Shown here: positions 1 to 7,022 of the stretch, one piece after another
How the letters are laid out: each line of letters opens with the position of its first letter
How positions within the stretch are numbered: position 1 is the stretch's first letter
NCBI GenBank assembly: GCA_020847015.1
Contig: JADLCW010000077.1
Coordinates: 1 to 30,141, forward strand
DNA length: 30,141 bases
Direction: 5' to 3'
Source: Thermomicrobiales bacterium
Lineage (GTDB): Bacteria; Chloroflexota; Chloroflexia; Thermomicrobiales; UBA6265
The notes under the pieces: model-generated
Seen by the model: only the letters and a program-made list of their open reading frames with translations
Databases searched by the model: none
What the model was told of the DNA's origin: nothing
Translations under genes and position numbers: made by a program

Positions 1-468
1 ACCTTGCCGCTCATCAAGGATTCCGACGGCGACGGGTTCACCGACGGCGAGGAAGTGGCTGCGGGCACGGACCCGCTCGACCCGGCGTCGTTCCCCGCTT
101 CCGAAGCGGACGCCGAGCCGACGCTGGAAGCGGAGGCGCCAGCCGAACTGACCGAGGACGAGACCCTACAGACCGAAGAAGCGCCACCGCCGGTCGAGGA
201 GGAAGCGCCGCCGGTCGAAGCGGAAATCCCGCCGGCACAAGCGCCGGGCGGCACGGATACCGATGGCGATGGCATTCCGGATGAAGTCGAGTATCAATTG
301 GGCACCGACCCGTTCGTCGCGGATACGGATGGCGACGGGTTGTCCGACGGTGATGAATATCATGTCTATGCGACGGGCTTGCTGAATCCGGACAGCGACG
401 GCGACGGGGTGCTCGACGGCGACGAGATCAATAACGGCACCAACCCGAACGATCCGACTAGCTACTAG
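1..468 (+). CDS. C-terminal part of a thrombospondin type 3 (calcium-binding) repeat protein, 5' truncated by window edge
   Basis: The frame is open from base 1 and ends at TAG 466-468, so the true start lies outside the window. The visible part carries four acidic calcium-binding repeats of the form D-x-D-G-D-G-x-x-D-x-x-E: one at the very start, and three clustered in the last 75 residues (DTDGDGIPDEVE, DTDGDGLSDGDE, DSDGDGVLDGDE). Between them is a linker of about 55 residues made almost only of Pro, Glu and Ala. Repeats of this kind bind calcium and are typical of secreted or cell-surface proteins of many bacteria. The function of the missing N-terminal domain cannot be told. The acidic Pro/Glu linker suggests a flexible spacer outside the cell (inference). 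A perfect hairpin follows 17 bases after the stop. Confidence 0.85.
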   Translation, partial: TLPLIKDSDGDGFTDGEEVAAGTDPLDPASFPASEADAEPTLEAEAPAELTEDETLQTEEAPPPVEEEAPPVEAEIPPAQAPGGTDTDGDGIPDEVEYQLGTDPFVADTDGDGLSDGDEYHVYATGLLNPDSDGDGVLDGDEINNGTNPNDPTSY

Positions 469-485
469 CGGAGATCGTCGGCAGG

Positions 486-509
486 GGAGGCGGGTTTCGA
501 CCCGCCTCC
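486..509 (+). terminator. Terminator-like hairpin after the repeat-protein gene
   Basis: Perfect 9-bp inverted repeat GGAGGCGGG/CCCGCCTCC with a 6-base loop, 17 bases after the stop codon. It is followed by GTTGTCGTTG, which is only weakly T-rich, so this may be an mRNA 3'-end stabiliser or a Rho-independent terminator of the poor-U type. Confidence 0.6.
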
Positions 510-1287
510 GTTGTCGTTGCGGCCGCCGCGTTCGGCTTCGTGGTGGACGCGTGCTTCGCGCGCCCGCCTCCGCGTCGGTTGCTCGGCCACGCCGCAGCCG
601 CTGTCCGCTCCCACGTCGTCGCCCGCCCGCCACGTCAGCTTGGGCGCGATGAAGACTTCCCCGTCTTGGGCGACGCCGCGCCGATTTCCCTCCTCTTCGC
701 CTTCGCGGTCCTGAAGAGGGCGCAGAGCGGGAGAGAAGGTTCCCTCCGGGAGCTTCCTCGGTGGGTCCCCATCGCAGTTCGGACCGGGACGGATGAGGCG
801 CACGGCGCGATTCCGGAATTTGGCTTGGCGCCGGGTCGCCCGCGAAGCGCCGCGGCCGAACGGCTTGGCGGCCGGCAGCATTGCCGGCCGAACCGGTCGC
901 CCGGGGCCAAGCTGGAGCGCCGCTCCGCGTCTCGCCGCCGATACGCGGTTGCGGCGTTGATCTCGGATGTCTGAATTTTCACGCACTTTCTGCTGACGCG
1001 CTCACCGCTTGGGAACATCCACGGGCATCGCGACCACCCGCCCTGCAAGCCGAGCCGGCGGTGCGATCGCTTGGGGTGCGTTGTGGGCTCCAAAGGAAGC
1101 TGGATCAGCGTCCCACCACGTCAGGAGCGGAAAGTCATCGACTATGAGTAAGCACCTATGGAGTTGAACGTGATGTCCATGAGTTTGCTATTGGACCCGC
1201 GCGACAGAGCCCCGGCAGGCAGTTCGCCCCACCGACCCTGCCGCTGATGGTCGTCGTTTGCTGGAGTGCTCGATGAGGAGGCTCTCC
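510..1287. other. Long stretch without a convincing gene
   Basis: No reading frame on either strand shows a ribosome-binding site plus recognisable protein features. The longest frames are Arg/Pro/Ala-rich, as random frames in GC-rich DNA are. The segment from about 640 to 780 is strikingly purine-rich on the minus strand and looks unlike its coding neighbours. The segment 823-912 holds nested inverted repeats (listed separately). The last 100 bases before the gene at 1288 are presumably its promoter region, but I see no good -35/-10 pair. Confidence 0.5.
823..912. repeat. Nested inverted-repeat element (about 90 bp)
   Basis: The outer arms GCTTGGCGCCGGG (823-835) and CCCGGGGCCAAGC (900-912) pair at 12 of 13 positions. 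Inside is a perfect 8-bp hairpin GGCCGGCA/TGCCGGCC with a GCAT loop (870-889). Short direct repeats occur as well: GGCTTGGCG at 822 and 862, and GGCCGAAC at 854 and 886. It lies in a gene-free stretch. It could be a structured RNA, a REP/MITE-like element or a decayed mobile element; nothing in the window decides which. Confidence 0.5.
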
Positions 1288-1998
1288 ATGGAGGACGCGC
1301 GATTCGATAGGCTGGCCCGGAAGATCGGCGTGCTGACGACCGGGCGGACGACGCTGGCGGCGGCCGTCGGCGCGGCGCTGGGAGTGCTTGGTTGGGCGGA
1401 GTCCGAGGCGGCCAAGTCCGGCGCGTGCAAGCAGCAATGCCCGGAGTGTCAGCGCTGAAAGCAAGGCAAGTGCAAGAACCGCCACGGGAAGAAGCACTGC
1501 AAGCAGGACAGGCGCCAGCCGAAGCCGGCGGGCGCGGCGTGCTCGCTCGGTAGCGGCCGCGGCGGTTGTTGCGACGGGCGGTGTCTCGATCTCAAAACCG
1601 ACAAGGCCAACTGCGGGACCTGCGGCAACGCCTTCGGCGCCACTGAGGTCTGCCAGGACGGAACCTGTTTCTCGACAAACAGTTGTCTCGCCACCGTCAC
1701 GGGGCTCTGCTCGTCGGGCTTCAGCGTCCCGTGCGGCGAGGGCGCCGGCCCAGGTCAATCGTGCTACTGCAGTCTGAGCGCAGAAGGCAACGTGGTGTGC
1801 ATCGAGTTTCCTATCGGCGTCGATTGCTCGAACCTCACGGCCTGCGCCACCAGTGCTGGCTGCCCGGAAGGGCGGGCCTGTGTTGAGACGGAGTCGTGTT
1901 GCACGCTGGGACCCGCGAACGCGTGCTTTGCAAGCTGCCCCAACTCAACCGCCTCGGTCAAGTCTGGTAAGCACAGCCGCAACCCGCTTGTGAAGTAG
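1288..1998 (+). pseudogene. Cys-rich exported protein interrupted by one in-frame TGA
   Basis: The ATG at 1288 has GAGGAGG seven bases upstream. The product starts MEDARFDRLARK, continues with an Ala/Gly-rich hydrophobic segment (about residues 26-44, an export signal or anchor), then becomes Lys- and Cys-rich. Codon 57 (1456-1458) is TGA. The same frame stays open and Cys-rich for another 179 codons to TAG 1996-1998, with blocks such as GCCDGRC, NCGTCGN and CQDGTC. N-termini of this type followed by Cys-knot-like modules are a recurring surface-protein family in Thermomicrobia (recalled, not searched). Because both sides of the TGA fit one protein, and TGA is one base from a Cys codon in a Cys-x-x-Cys-like context, a nonsense mutation or sequencing error is the simplest reading. 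Read-through is possible but unsupported. Confidence 0.65.
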
Positions 1999-2017
1999 GG
2001 GCAGCACTCATTCCACG

Positions 2018-2049
2018 AGGGACCCCGGGAGCGCAACCCGGGTCTCCCT
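2018..2049 (+). terminator. Terminator-like hairpin after the Cys-rich gene
   Basis: Arms AGGGA-C-CCCGGG and CCCGGG-TC-TCCCT pair with a small internal loop (11 base pairs) around a 7-base apical loop, 19 bases after the stop at 1998. The T-run afterwards is minimal (CTTACTT). A second small perfect hairpin, GCGGCCA/TGGCCGC, sits at 2113-2130. Between there and the cupin stop codon at 2259 I see nothing else. Confidence 0.5.
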
Positions 2050-2258
2050 TACTTCCTATCGCCGGCTGCTTCCCCAACCGGGGCACCCGAACCGCCCCAG
2101 GGTCCTGGTTCTGCGGCCAAACCTGGCCGCGAAGAAACGTGCGGCAACGGGAATGCGCCGTGGGAATCGGGGTCCACCTCGCTTTCGGTATGCCGCGAAT
2201 TGCCCTCCAATCACGCGGCGATTCGACCAGAGAGCGCTCGTCGAAAGAAGCTGAGCGC

Positions 2259-2609
2259 TCAGCCGGCCGGGCGCGGCGATTGGAGACGGCGGGGGCTGAG
2301 CGCGTTGAGTGTTTCCACCGGCTCGTCGCCGACGACGCGGGCGCCGTGTGGCACGTTCGCTGGCAGCACCGCCACTCCGCCCGCTCCCAGTTCGATCGAT
2401 TCGCCCTCGACCTCGAAAATGATGCGACCACTCAGCACCAGCGTGATCTGCTCTTCGGGATGGGCATGCATGGGGAATACCGCGCCGGGTTCGTAGCAGT
2501 AGCGAACCACCGTCTGGCGCTCGCCGTGGATGACACTACGGGTGATTCCCGGCAGCACCGCCTCCACCGGCAGATCGGCCCATTTCGCGGCGCGGGCGGC
2601 GTCGGTCAC
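2259..2609 (-). CDS. Small cupin-domain protein
   Basis: A 116-residue single-domain cupin read from GTG at 2609. This start overlaps the stop codon of the upstream gene in the form GTGA, so translational coupling is likely; longer upstream starts would run deep into that gene. Cupin motif 1 is FPMHAHPEEQ followed by a Gly-containing turn and an E-V-E-G-E strand. Motif 2 is LPANVPHGARV. The two His, the Glu/Gln and the later His are the usual metal ligands of the family. Such proteins bind a divalent metal and may be sugar, keto-acid or dioxygenase-type enzymes, or simply binding proteins. The substrate cannot be predicted here. It ends a three-gene run with two small membrane proteins. Confidence 0.85.
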   Translation of the reverse strand: MTDAARAAKWADLPVEAVLPGITRSVIHGERQTVVRYCYEPGAVFPMHAHPEEQITLVLSGRIIFEVEGESIELGAGGVAVLPANVPHGARVVGDEPVETLNALSPRRLQSPRPAG

Positions 2610-2875
2610 AATAGAAACCAGCCGGCCAGCAGCGCGAGCGCGAGAATCAGCACGATGGGGCTGGCCGCGCCCATCCCCCAAATCGCCCAGATGATGGCCG
2701 CCAGCAGCACCAGTACGGCGAGCGTAATGAAGTAGCGGAGTTCGCTGACCCCACTCAGGCTGAACCGCTCGGGGTAGCCGACCGGATCCGGCGGCGAGGT
2801 CAGATCGCTGCCGGACAAGACCTGGCGGGCCTGCCGGATGCGCGCGGCGCGTTCCTCATCTGCCGGACGTCCCAC
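2606..2875 (-). CDS. Small membrane protein, 89 residues, unknown function
   Basis: The start is GTG at 2875 with GAGGTG six bases upstream. The N-terminal half is charged and cytoplasm-like (EERAARIRQARQ), followed by a Pro-rich stretch. The C-terminal 40 residues form two tightly packed hydrophobic helices (about residues 48-67 and 70-89) ending at the last residue, LAGWFLL. It lies between another small two-helix protein upstream (21-base gap) and the cupin downstream (4-base overlap). I do not recognise the family. A role as a membrane accessory to a neighbouring enzyme is only a guess. Confidence 0.7.
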   Translation of the reverse strand: MGRPADEERAARIRQARQVLSGSDLTSPPDPVGYPERFSLSGVSELRYFITLAVLVLLAAIIWAIWGMGAASPIVLILALALLAGWFLL

Positions 2876-2896
2876 GGCGCACCTCGCTGTGGCGAA

Positions 2897-3097
2897 CTAC
2901 GGTTCGAAGATTCCGGGTCGTTCGCTGACGCCGACCCGGCGCCAGATCAGCACCATACCCAGCTTGATGATGCCCGTCCAGATCACGAGCAACCCGCCGA
3001 GCGTCCATACCGAACTCCACCCGAGGGCAAGCGCGGCGACGAACAGCAGCACGCCGACGATGGTGATGACAACGGAAATGATAGTGAGCCAACGCAT
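2897..3097 (-). CDS. Small two-helix membrane protein, 66 residues, unknown function
   Basis: Starts at ATG 3097 with a GGAGA ribosome-binding sequence about ten bases before it. The product is almost all hydrophobic: helix 1 about residues 3-24, helix 2 about residues 29-50, then a short basic tail (WRRVGVSERPGIFEP). Length and codon use fit a genuine small gene, and it heads the minus-strand run 3097 to 2259. No known motif is visible. Confidence 0.65.
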   Translation of the reverse strand: MRWLTIISVVITIVGVLLFVAALALGWSSVWTLGGLLVIWTGIIKLGMVLIWRRVGVSERPGIFEP

Positions 3098-3273
3098 CGC
3101 GACGATCTCCGGGAGCGCGGCGACGAGCCGCGTCGCGTCCCATGCTAGCCGGGCGGGCAGGCGCCGCGCAAACGCACGAGCGGGGCGGCGCTGGCCGTCC
3201 CGCTCGCGTTCACCGGAGTCGTGGCGGTGGGGTTGGGAGACCCGAGGAACCCTCAGGCCAAATGCTTGGATGG

Positions 3274-3777
3274 TCAGCCGGGGACGAACATGGGCACATC
3301 GGCGTCCGCCTCGGTGGTCAGCGGTTCTGGCGTGACCCCGAGCGCTGCGGCGACGGCATTGCCCAAATCGTTCATCTGCGGCTTCATGAACCCCATCGTC
3401 GTCCAGGTCACGACACCGTCGCGATCGATGACGAACACGGTGGGGGTGGCCACCACGCCGAAGGCGGTGGTGATCGGGAACGTATCGCCTTCGATGAGGA
3501 GCGGGATGGTTAGACCTAGCCGCCGCGCGAAGGAGCGGGTGACATTGGTCGAATCCTGCGAGACGCCGAAAACGCTCAAACCCTGCGCACCGTAGCGGTC
3601 AGCCAGACGCTGCAGAAACGGAAACATCGTTTTGCTCGCCTGGCACGAACTCTTGTAGACGCCCAGCACGATAGGGCCACGCTGCAGCGCTGACTGTAAA
3701 TGATGCGGGACGCCCTCTGCGTCGTCGAGCGTCGTATCGAGCGCCGGCGCGCGCTCCCCTGCGCCGATAGTTGCCAC
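3274..3777 (-). CDS. Peroxiredoxin/TlpA-like thioredoxin-fold protein with a single cysteine
   Basis: A 167-residue protein read from GTG 3777, which has GGGGAGG eight bases upstream. The frame is open further 5' but that part overlaps the upstream enzyme gene in another frame. It shows the AhpC/TSA-TlpA layout: a beta strand leading to the active-site loop (VYKSSCQASKT, Cys45), then SVFGVSQDS, then the cis-Pro segment VATPTVFVIDRDG. The related active site is usually C-x-x-C. Here the second Cys is Ser48 and there is no other Cys in the protein, so it cannot form an internal disulfide. It is predicted to be cytoplasmic, as no signal peptide is seen. It is the last gene of the USP-USP-PLP enzyme run, 44 bases after the PLP enzyme, which suggests a shared thiol/oxidative-stress role (inference). 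Confidence 0.8.
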   Translation of the reverse strand: MATIGAGERAPALDTTLDDAEGVPHHLQSALQRGPIVLGVYKSSCQASKTMFPFLQRLADRYGAQGLSVFGVSQDSTNVTRSFARRLGLTIPLLIEGDTFPITTAFGVVATPTVFVIDRDGVVTWTTMGFMKPQMNDLGNAVAAALGVTPEPLTTEADADVPMFVPG

Positions 3778-3821
3778 CTGCCGATCCTCCCCAAGGTTGC
3801 GCGGTCGATCCGTCCGCGATC

Positions 3822-5036
3822 CTAGTCCGCCGGCGTCGGTTCCGACAAGGCGTTCGCTCGAGAGGGCATGTCGGCGGCAGCTAATCCGCGGCGCACGTCT
3901 CGCTCCAGATCGGCGGCGTCTTCGATGCCGACCGACATGCGGATCAAATCGCGACCGGCCCACGGCCAGACGAGCGTGGCGACATCGCCCAGGCTGACGG
4001 CGATGGTGCACATCTCCAGCGCATTGAGAAACCGTCGCGTGGCCGGGGGGCCGCCGCGCAGGGTGAAGGAGAGCATGCCGCCGAAGCGATCCGGGCCGAC
4101 TCCCACCAGACGCGCCGCCACATCGTGCTCGGGGTGCGTTTCCAGCCCTGGATAATTCACGGCGGCCACAGCCGGGTCCGTGGCGAGCAACCGCGCCAAA
4201 CGATCGGCGTTGCCCGAATGGCGCTCCATGCGCAGCGGGAGAGTTTTCACTCCGGCCAGCAGCATCCAGGCGGCGAACGGCGGCATCTGGCCGCCCAGGC
4301 GAAGCATCGTTTCCCGCACCGGCTCCGCCAGATCGCGCCGGCCGCTGATGAAGCCGCCCTGCGTCTGCCCCATGCCGGAGAGATACTTGGTTGCGCTGTG
4401 GAGCACGAGATCTGCGCCGTGCTCCAGCGGGCGCAGCAAGGCGGGCGATAAAAAGGTGTTGTCGACGATCAGCGGAATCTCCCGACTGCGCGCCAGCTCG
4501 CCAAGCGCGGGCAGATTGACGACATGGAGCGCGGGATTGGAAAAGGGTTCGACGTAGAGCGCCCGCGTCGCGGGTCCGATCGCCGCCGCAACCGCGGCGA
4601 GATCGCGCGCATCGACGAGCGTCGCCGAACTTCCATGCTGCGGCAGATCGCATTGCAGAAAGTCGCGTGTTTGCTCGTAGAGTTCCGCCGAAGCGACGAT
4701 ATGGCCGCCGCCACGGACCAGCGTCAGCAGCGTGGCGGCAATGGCGGCCATCCCCGAAGCGGCGGCCACGCTCGTTTCGGCGCCTTCGAGATCGGCCAGT
4801 TTCAGTTCCAGGCTGCGCGCAGTCGGATTGCCGCGCGGCGAGTAGGTGAAGTGCGGCGCCTCGCCGGCCCGCATCGCCTCGACATGGTCGGCGGAGCGGA
4901 AGGCGTAGGTGACATTCTGGTAGAGCGGCACGCCATGGGCGCCGGTGGTCGGGTCCGGGGTCTCGCCAGCATGGACGCAGCGCGTCGTCAGGCCGCGGTC
5001 GTCGATCATCGCCTCCCTCACCGGGGTCGTCGTCAT
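3822..5036 (-). CDS. Cystathionine gamma-synthase/lyase family PLP enzyme
   Basis: A 404-residue protein of the Cys/Met-metabolism PLP family (cystathionine gamma-synthase, gamma-lyase, methionine gamma-lyase, O-acetylhomoserine sulfhydrylase). The PLP lysine is Lys217 in HSATKYLSG; Asp192 in VDNTF would hold the pyridine nitrogen; Tyr120 is the ring-stacking position. The family needs Tyr and Arg from the neighbouring subunit in a Y-x-R-x-x-N-P-T motif. Here it reads YSPRGNPT, with Arg one position late (Arg68) and Pro in the usual place. Which reaction it catalyses cannot be assigned. ATG 5036 is used; the in-frame ATG nine codons later is possible. It lies 11 bases after a universal stress protein gene and 44 bases before the peroxiredoxin-like gene, so one operon is likely. 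Confidence 0.85.
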   Translation of the reverse strand: MTTTPVREAMIDDRGLTTRCVHAGETPDPTTGAHGVPLYQNVTYAFRSADHVEAMRAGEAPHFTYSPRGNPTARSLELKLADLEGAETSVAAASGMAAIAATLLTLVRGGGHIVASAELYEQTRDFLQCDLPQHGSSATLVDARDLAAVAAAIGPATRALYVEPFSNPALHVVNLPALGELARSREIPLIVDNTFLSPALLRPLEHGADLVLHSATKYLSGMGQTQGGFISGRRDLAEPVRETMLRLGGQMPPFAAWMLLAGVKTLPLRMERHSGNADRLARLLATDPAVAAVNYPGLETHPEHDVAARLVGVGPDRFGGMLSFTLRGGPPATRRFLNALEMCTIAVSLGDVATLVWPWAGRDLIRMSVGIEDAADLERDVRRGLAAADMPSRANALSEPTPAD

Positions 5037-5047
5037 TGACCGACGGC

Positions 5048-5929
5048 TCAGGCGCCGTCGGCTCGCACTACTAGCACGGGCGCCTGCGCCTCATGAACGA
5101 GGCGGTCGGCCACGCTGCCCAATAGCGCGCGCCCGACACCGCCTTGCCCGCGCGATGTCATCACTACCAGATCGCCGGGACGCAACGCATCGATGAGCGC
5201 CGCGGCGGGGGAGCCGGTCAGCGTCGCTCCATTGGCCATCGTATCCCGATTGCGGAGATCCTGCGCGATCGTCGCCAGATACGCCTCGGCGGCGGCCCGC
5301 TCGCGCTCGACGGCGGATGCGGCGGCGACGGCCGCCGGCAATCCCGCCTGCGCCGCATCGCGGGCCGGAGAATGCTCCACGACCTGCATGAGCTGGATCG
5401 GCACCCCGAGATCGTTCGCTAACTCCAATGCGATCGGCAGCGCCGCCTCGGACCGAGGCGACCCATCGAGCGGCACGACTATCCGAGTGACGGGCGGCTT
5501 CGCGCCCGGGCCCATCGAACTGCGGATGAGCAGCGTCGCGACCGGAGCTTCTCGAGCCACGCGGTCGGCGACGCTGCCGAACACAGCGCGACCGGCCCCG
5601 CCCCGACCATGCGTGGTCATCACGATCAGATCGGCGTCGCGGGCGGCCTCGATGATGGCCTGCGCCGGTTCCTGCCATACGACACGCGTTTCGGTTTCGC
5701 GGCCATGGCGGCGGAATCGCGATGCGGCGCGATCGAGATAGTCGATCATCTCCCGCGCGCGGCGCTCTCGCCACGATGCGACCTCGCCAGGAGCCCGTGT
5801 TCTTGCCGCCGGTTCGGGTGTTTCGGCCTGCAGCAGCAGCACGCGCTGGCTGGGAATCAACTCGACCATCGCCAGCGCCGTTTCGGCGACCTCGGAACCA
5901 TCGAGCGGGACAAGAATGCAATTGCGCAC
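5048..5929 (-). CDS. Tandem-domain universal stress protein (UspA family)
   Basis: A 293-residue protein with two UspA domains. Domain 1 runs from ILVPLDGS to the nucleotide-loop motif THGRGGAGRAVFGSVADRV. Domain 2 runs from RIVVPLDGS (about residue 149) to TSRGQGGVGRALLGSVADRL. The G-x-x-G...GS loops suggest ATP-binding type domains. The GTG start at 5929 is supported by AGGAAGG about nine bases upstream. Universal stress proteins act in the cytoplasm under starvation, hypoxia, oxidative or NO stress, usually without a known enzymatic reaction. It sits directly after a second double-domain UspA gene and before the PLP enzyme, all read the same way. Confidence 0.92.
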   Translation of the reverse strand: MRNCILVPLDGSEVAETALAMVELIPSQRVLLLQAETPEPAARTRAPGEVASWRERRAREMIDYLDRAASRFRRHGRETETRVVWQEPAQAIIEAARDADLIVMTTHGRGGAGRAVFGSVADRVAREAPVATLLIRSSMGPGAKPPVTRIVVPLDGSPRSEAALPIALELANDLGVPIQLMQVVEHSPARDAAQAGLPAAVAAASAVERERAAAEAYLATIAQDLRNRDTMANGATLTGSPAAALIDALRPGDLVVMTSRGQGGVGRALLGSVADRLVHEAQAPVLVVRADGA

Positions 5930-5964
5930 GCGTCACCTTCCTCCCGCTCGCAGCGGGTGGCGTC

Positions 5965-6912
5965 TCAGACGGAAGTTTCCGGGGTCTCGGTCGGGCGACC
6001 GGTCGCCGGCACGATCACGATCGGCGCCGGGGAGTCGCGCACCAACTGCTCGGCGACGCTGCCCAGCAGCCAGCGGCGCACCCCGGAGCGACCGTGACTG
6101 GTGAGGACGATGACATCGCCCGGATTCACCACCGTCTCGATCGCCACGAAGGGCGAGCCGACCCGCACTTCGGTCGTGACCGCCAGCCCGGCCACGCAGG
6201 GATTCGCGGCGGCCTCTTTCAACGCGGCGTGCGCGGCGTCGGTAATCTCTTCGTACATTTCTTCGTAGATGTTGCCGGGGATCGGCATCGCCACCGCCGG
6301 CGCCATGGGAGTCAGACGCGCGAGATCCACTGCCGTCAGCAGCAGTATCGGCAAGTCGTGCGCCCGTGCGATCGCCGCCGCTGGCCGCAGCGCGTCGAGC
6401 GCCAATTGCGACCCGTCAAGCGGGACGACCACACGCCGAAAAGCGATGTCGCGCACCAGCGCCGCATCGGGCGCCGCGCGCACGATCAGCACCGGCACGC
6501 TGCTGGCGCGCGCGATGCGATCGGCGACGCTGCCGAACACCCAGCGGCCGACGGCCCCACGCGCATGCGTGGCGACGACGATGGCTCCGATGCCGCGACT
6601 CGCGGCGGTGGCCACGATCGCATCGGCGGGGTTGCCGCTGACGACCGACAATTCGACATTGGCGTCAGCCGGAAGCAGCATTCGCGCGTCTTCGAGCGAG
6701 CGGAGCGCTTCGTTTTCGGCGGCGCCGCGCACCTCGGCGGAGCGCTCCGGCGTCAGCATCTCCTCGATCGGTCCGGTGGAGGCGAGTACGCGCAGCAGCA
6801 CGAAGCGGGCATCTGGCCCGGCCATGGCCGCCGCGAACGGCACTGCCTGGTTGGCCATTTGCGAACCGTCCAGCGGCACCAGCAGCGTGTCGGTTACCTG
6901 AGCCTCGTCCAC
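5965..6912 (-). CDS. Tandem-domain universal stress protein (UspA family), first gene of the operon
   Basis: A 315-residue protein with two UspA domains: LLVPLDGS to ATHARGAVGRWVFGSVADRI, and RVVVPLDGS to TSHGRSGVRRWLLGSVAEQL. The start is taken as GTG 6912, with a GAGAGGG sequence about 13 bases upstream, which is rather far. Domain 2 contains an inserted segment rich in Pro, Met and Glu (around PGNIYEEMYEEI) not seen in the neighbouring UspA. The 110 bases upstream separate it from a gene read in the same direction and presumably carry the promoter, but no clear -35/-10 pair is visible. Function as for the neighbouring stress protein: nucleotide-binding stress response. Confidence 0.9.
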   Translation of the reverse strand: MDEAQVTDTLLVPLDGSQMANQAVPFAAAMAGPDARFVLLRVLASTGPIEEMLTPERSAEVRGAAENEALRSLEDARMLLPADANVELSVVSGNPADAIVATAASRGIGAIVVATHARGAVGRWVFGSVADRIARASSVPVLIVRAAPDAALVRDIAFRRVVVPLDGSQLALDALRPAAAIARAHDLPILLLTAVDLARLTPMAPAVAMPIPGNIYEEMYEEITDAAHAALKEAAANPCVAGLAVTTEVRVGSPFVAIETVVNPGDVIVLTSHGRSGVRRWLLGSVAEQLVRDSPAPIVIVPATGRPTETPETSV

Positions 6913-7022
6913 GGCGCTTCGACCCTCTCGCGAGCCGCCTGAGAGCGGCGTTTCGACCCAATACGGCGCTAATCGTACTCGCGGAGCGGCGCCGGCGCGG
7001 TAGTGGATCGCGTTGAGCGTCG

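Noticed and set aside
465..986. Minus-strand frame of 173 codons in the gene-free stretch
   Set aside because: No ribosome-binding site, composition typical of random GC-rich frames, and it overlaps the hairpin after the first gene. It could only be revived by finding conserved homologues.
1456..1458. TGA as selenocysteine codon
   Set aside because: No convincing bacterial SECIS hairpin is visible just after the TGA and no Sec machinery is in the window; nonsense mutation or sequencing error is simpler.
3778..4653. Extension of the peroxiredoxin-like frame far upstream (459 codons in total)
   Set aside because: The upstream part overlaps the PLP-enzyme gene in another frame and is Arg/Ser-rich; the GTG at 3777 has a good ribosome-binding site and starts the recognisable fold.
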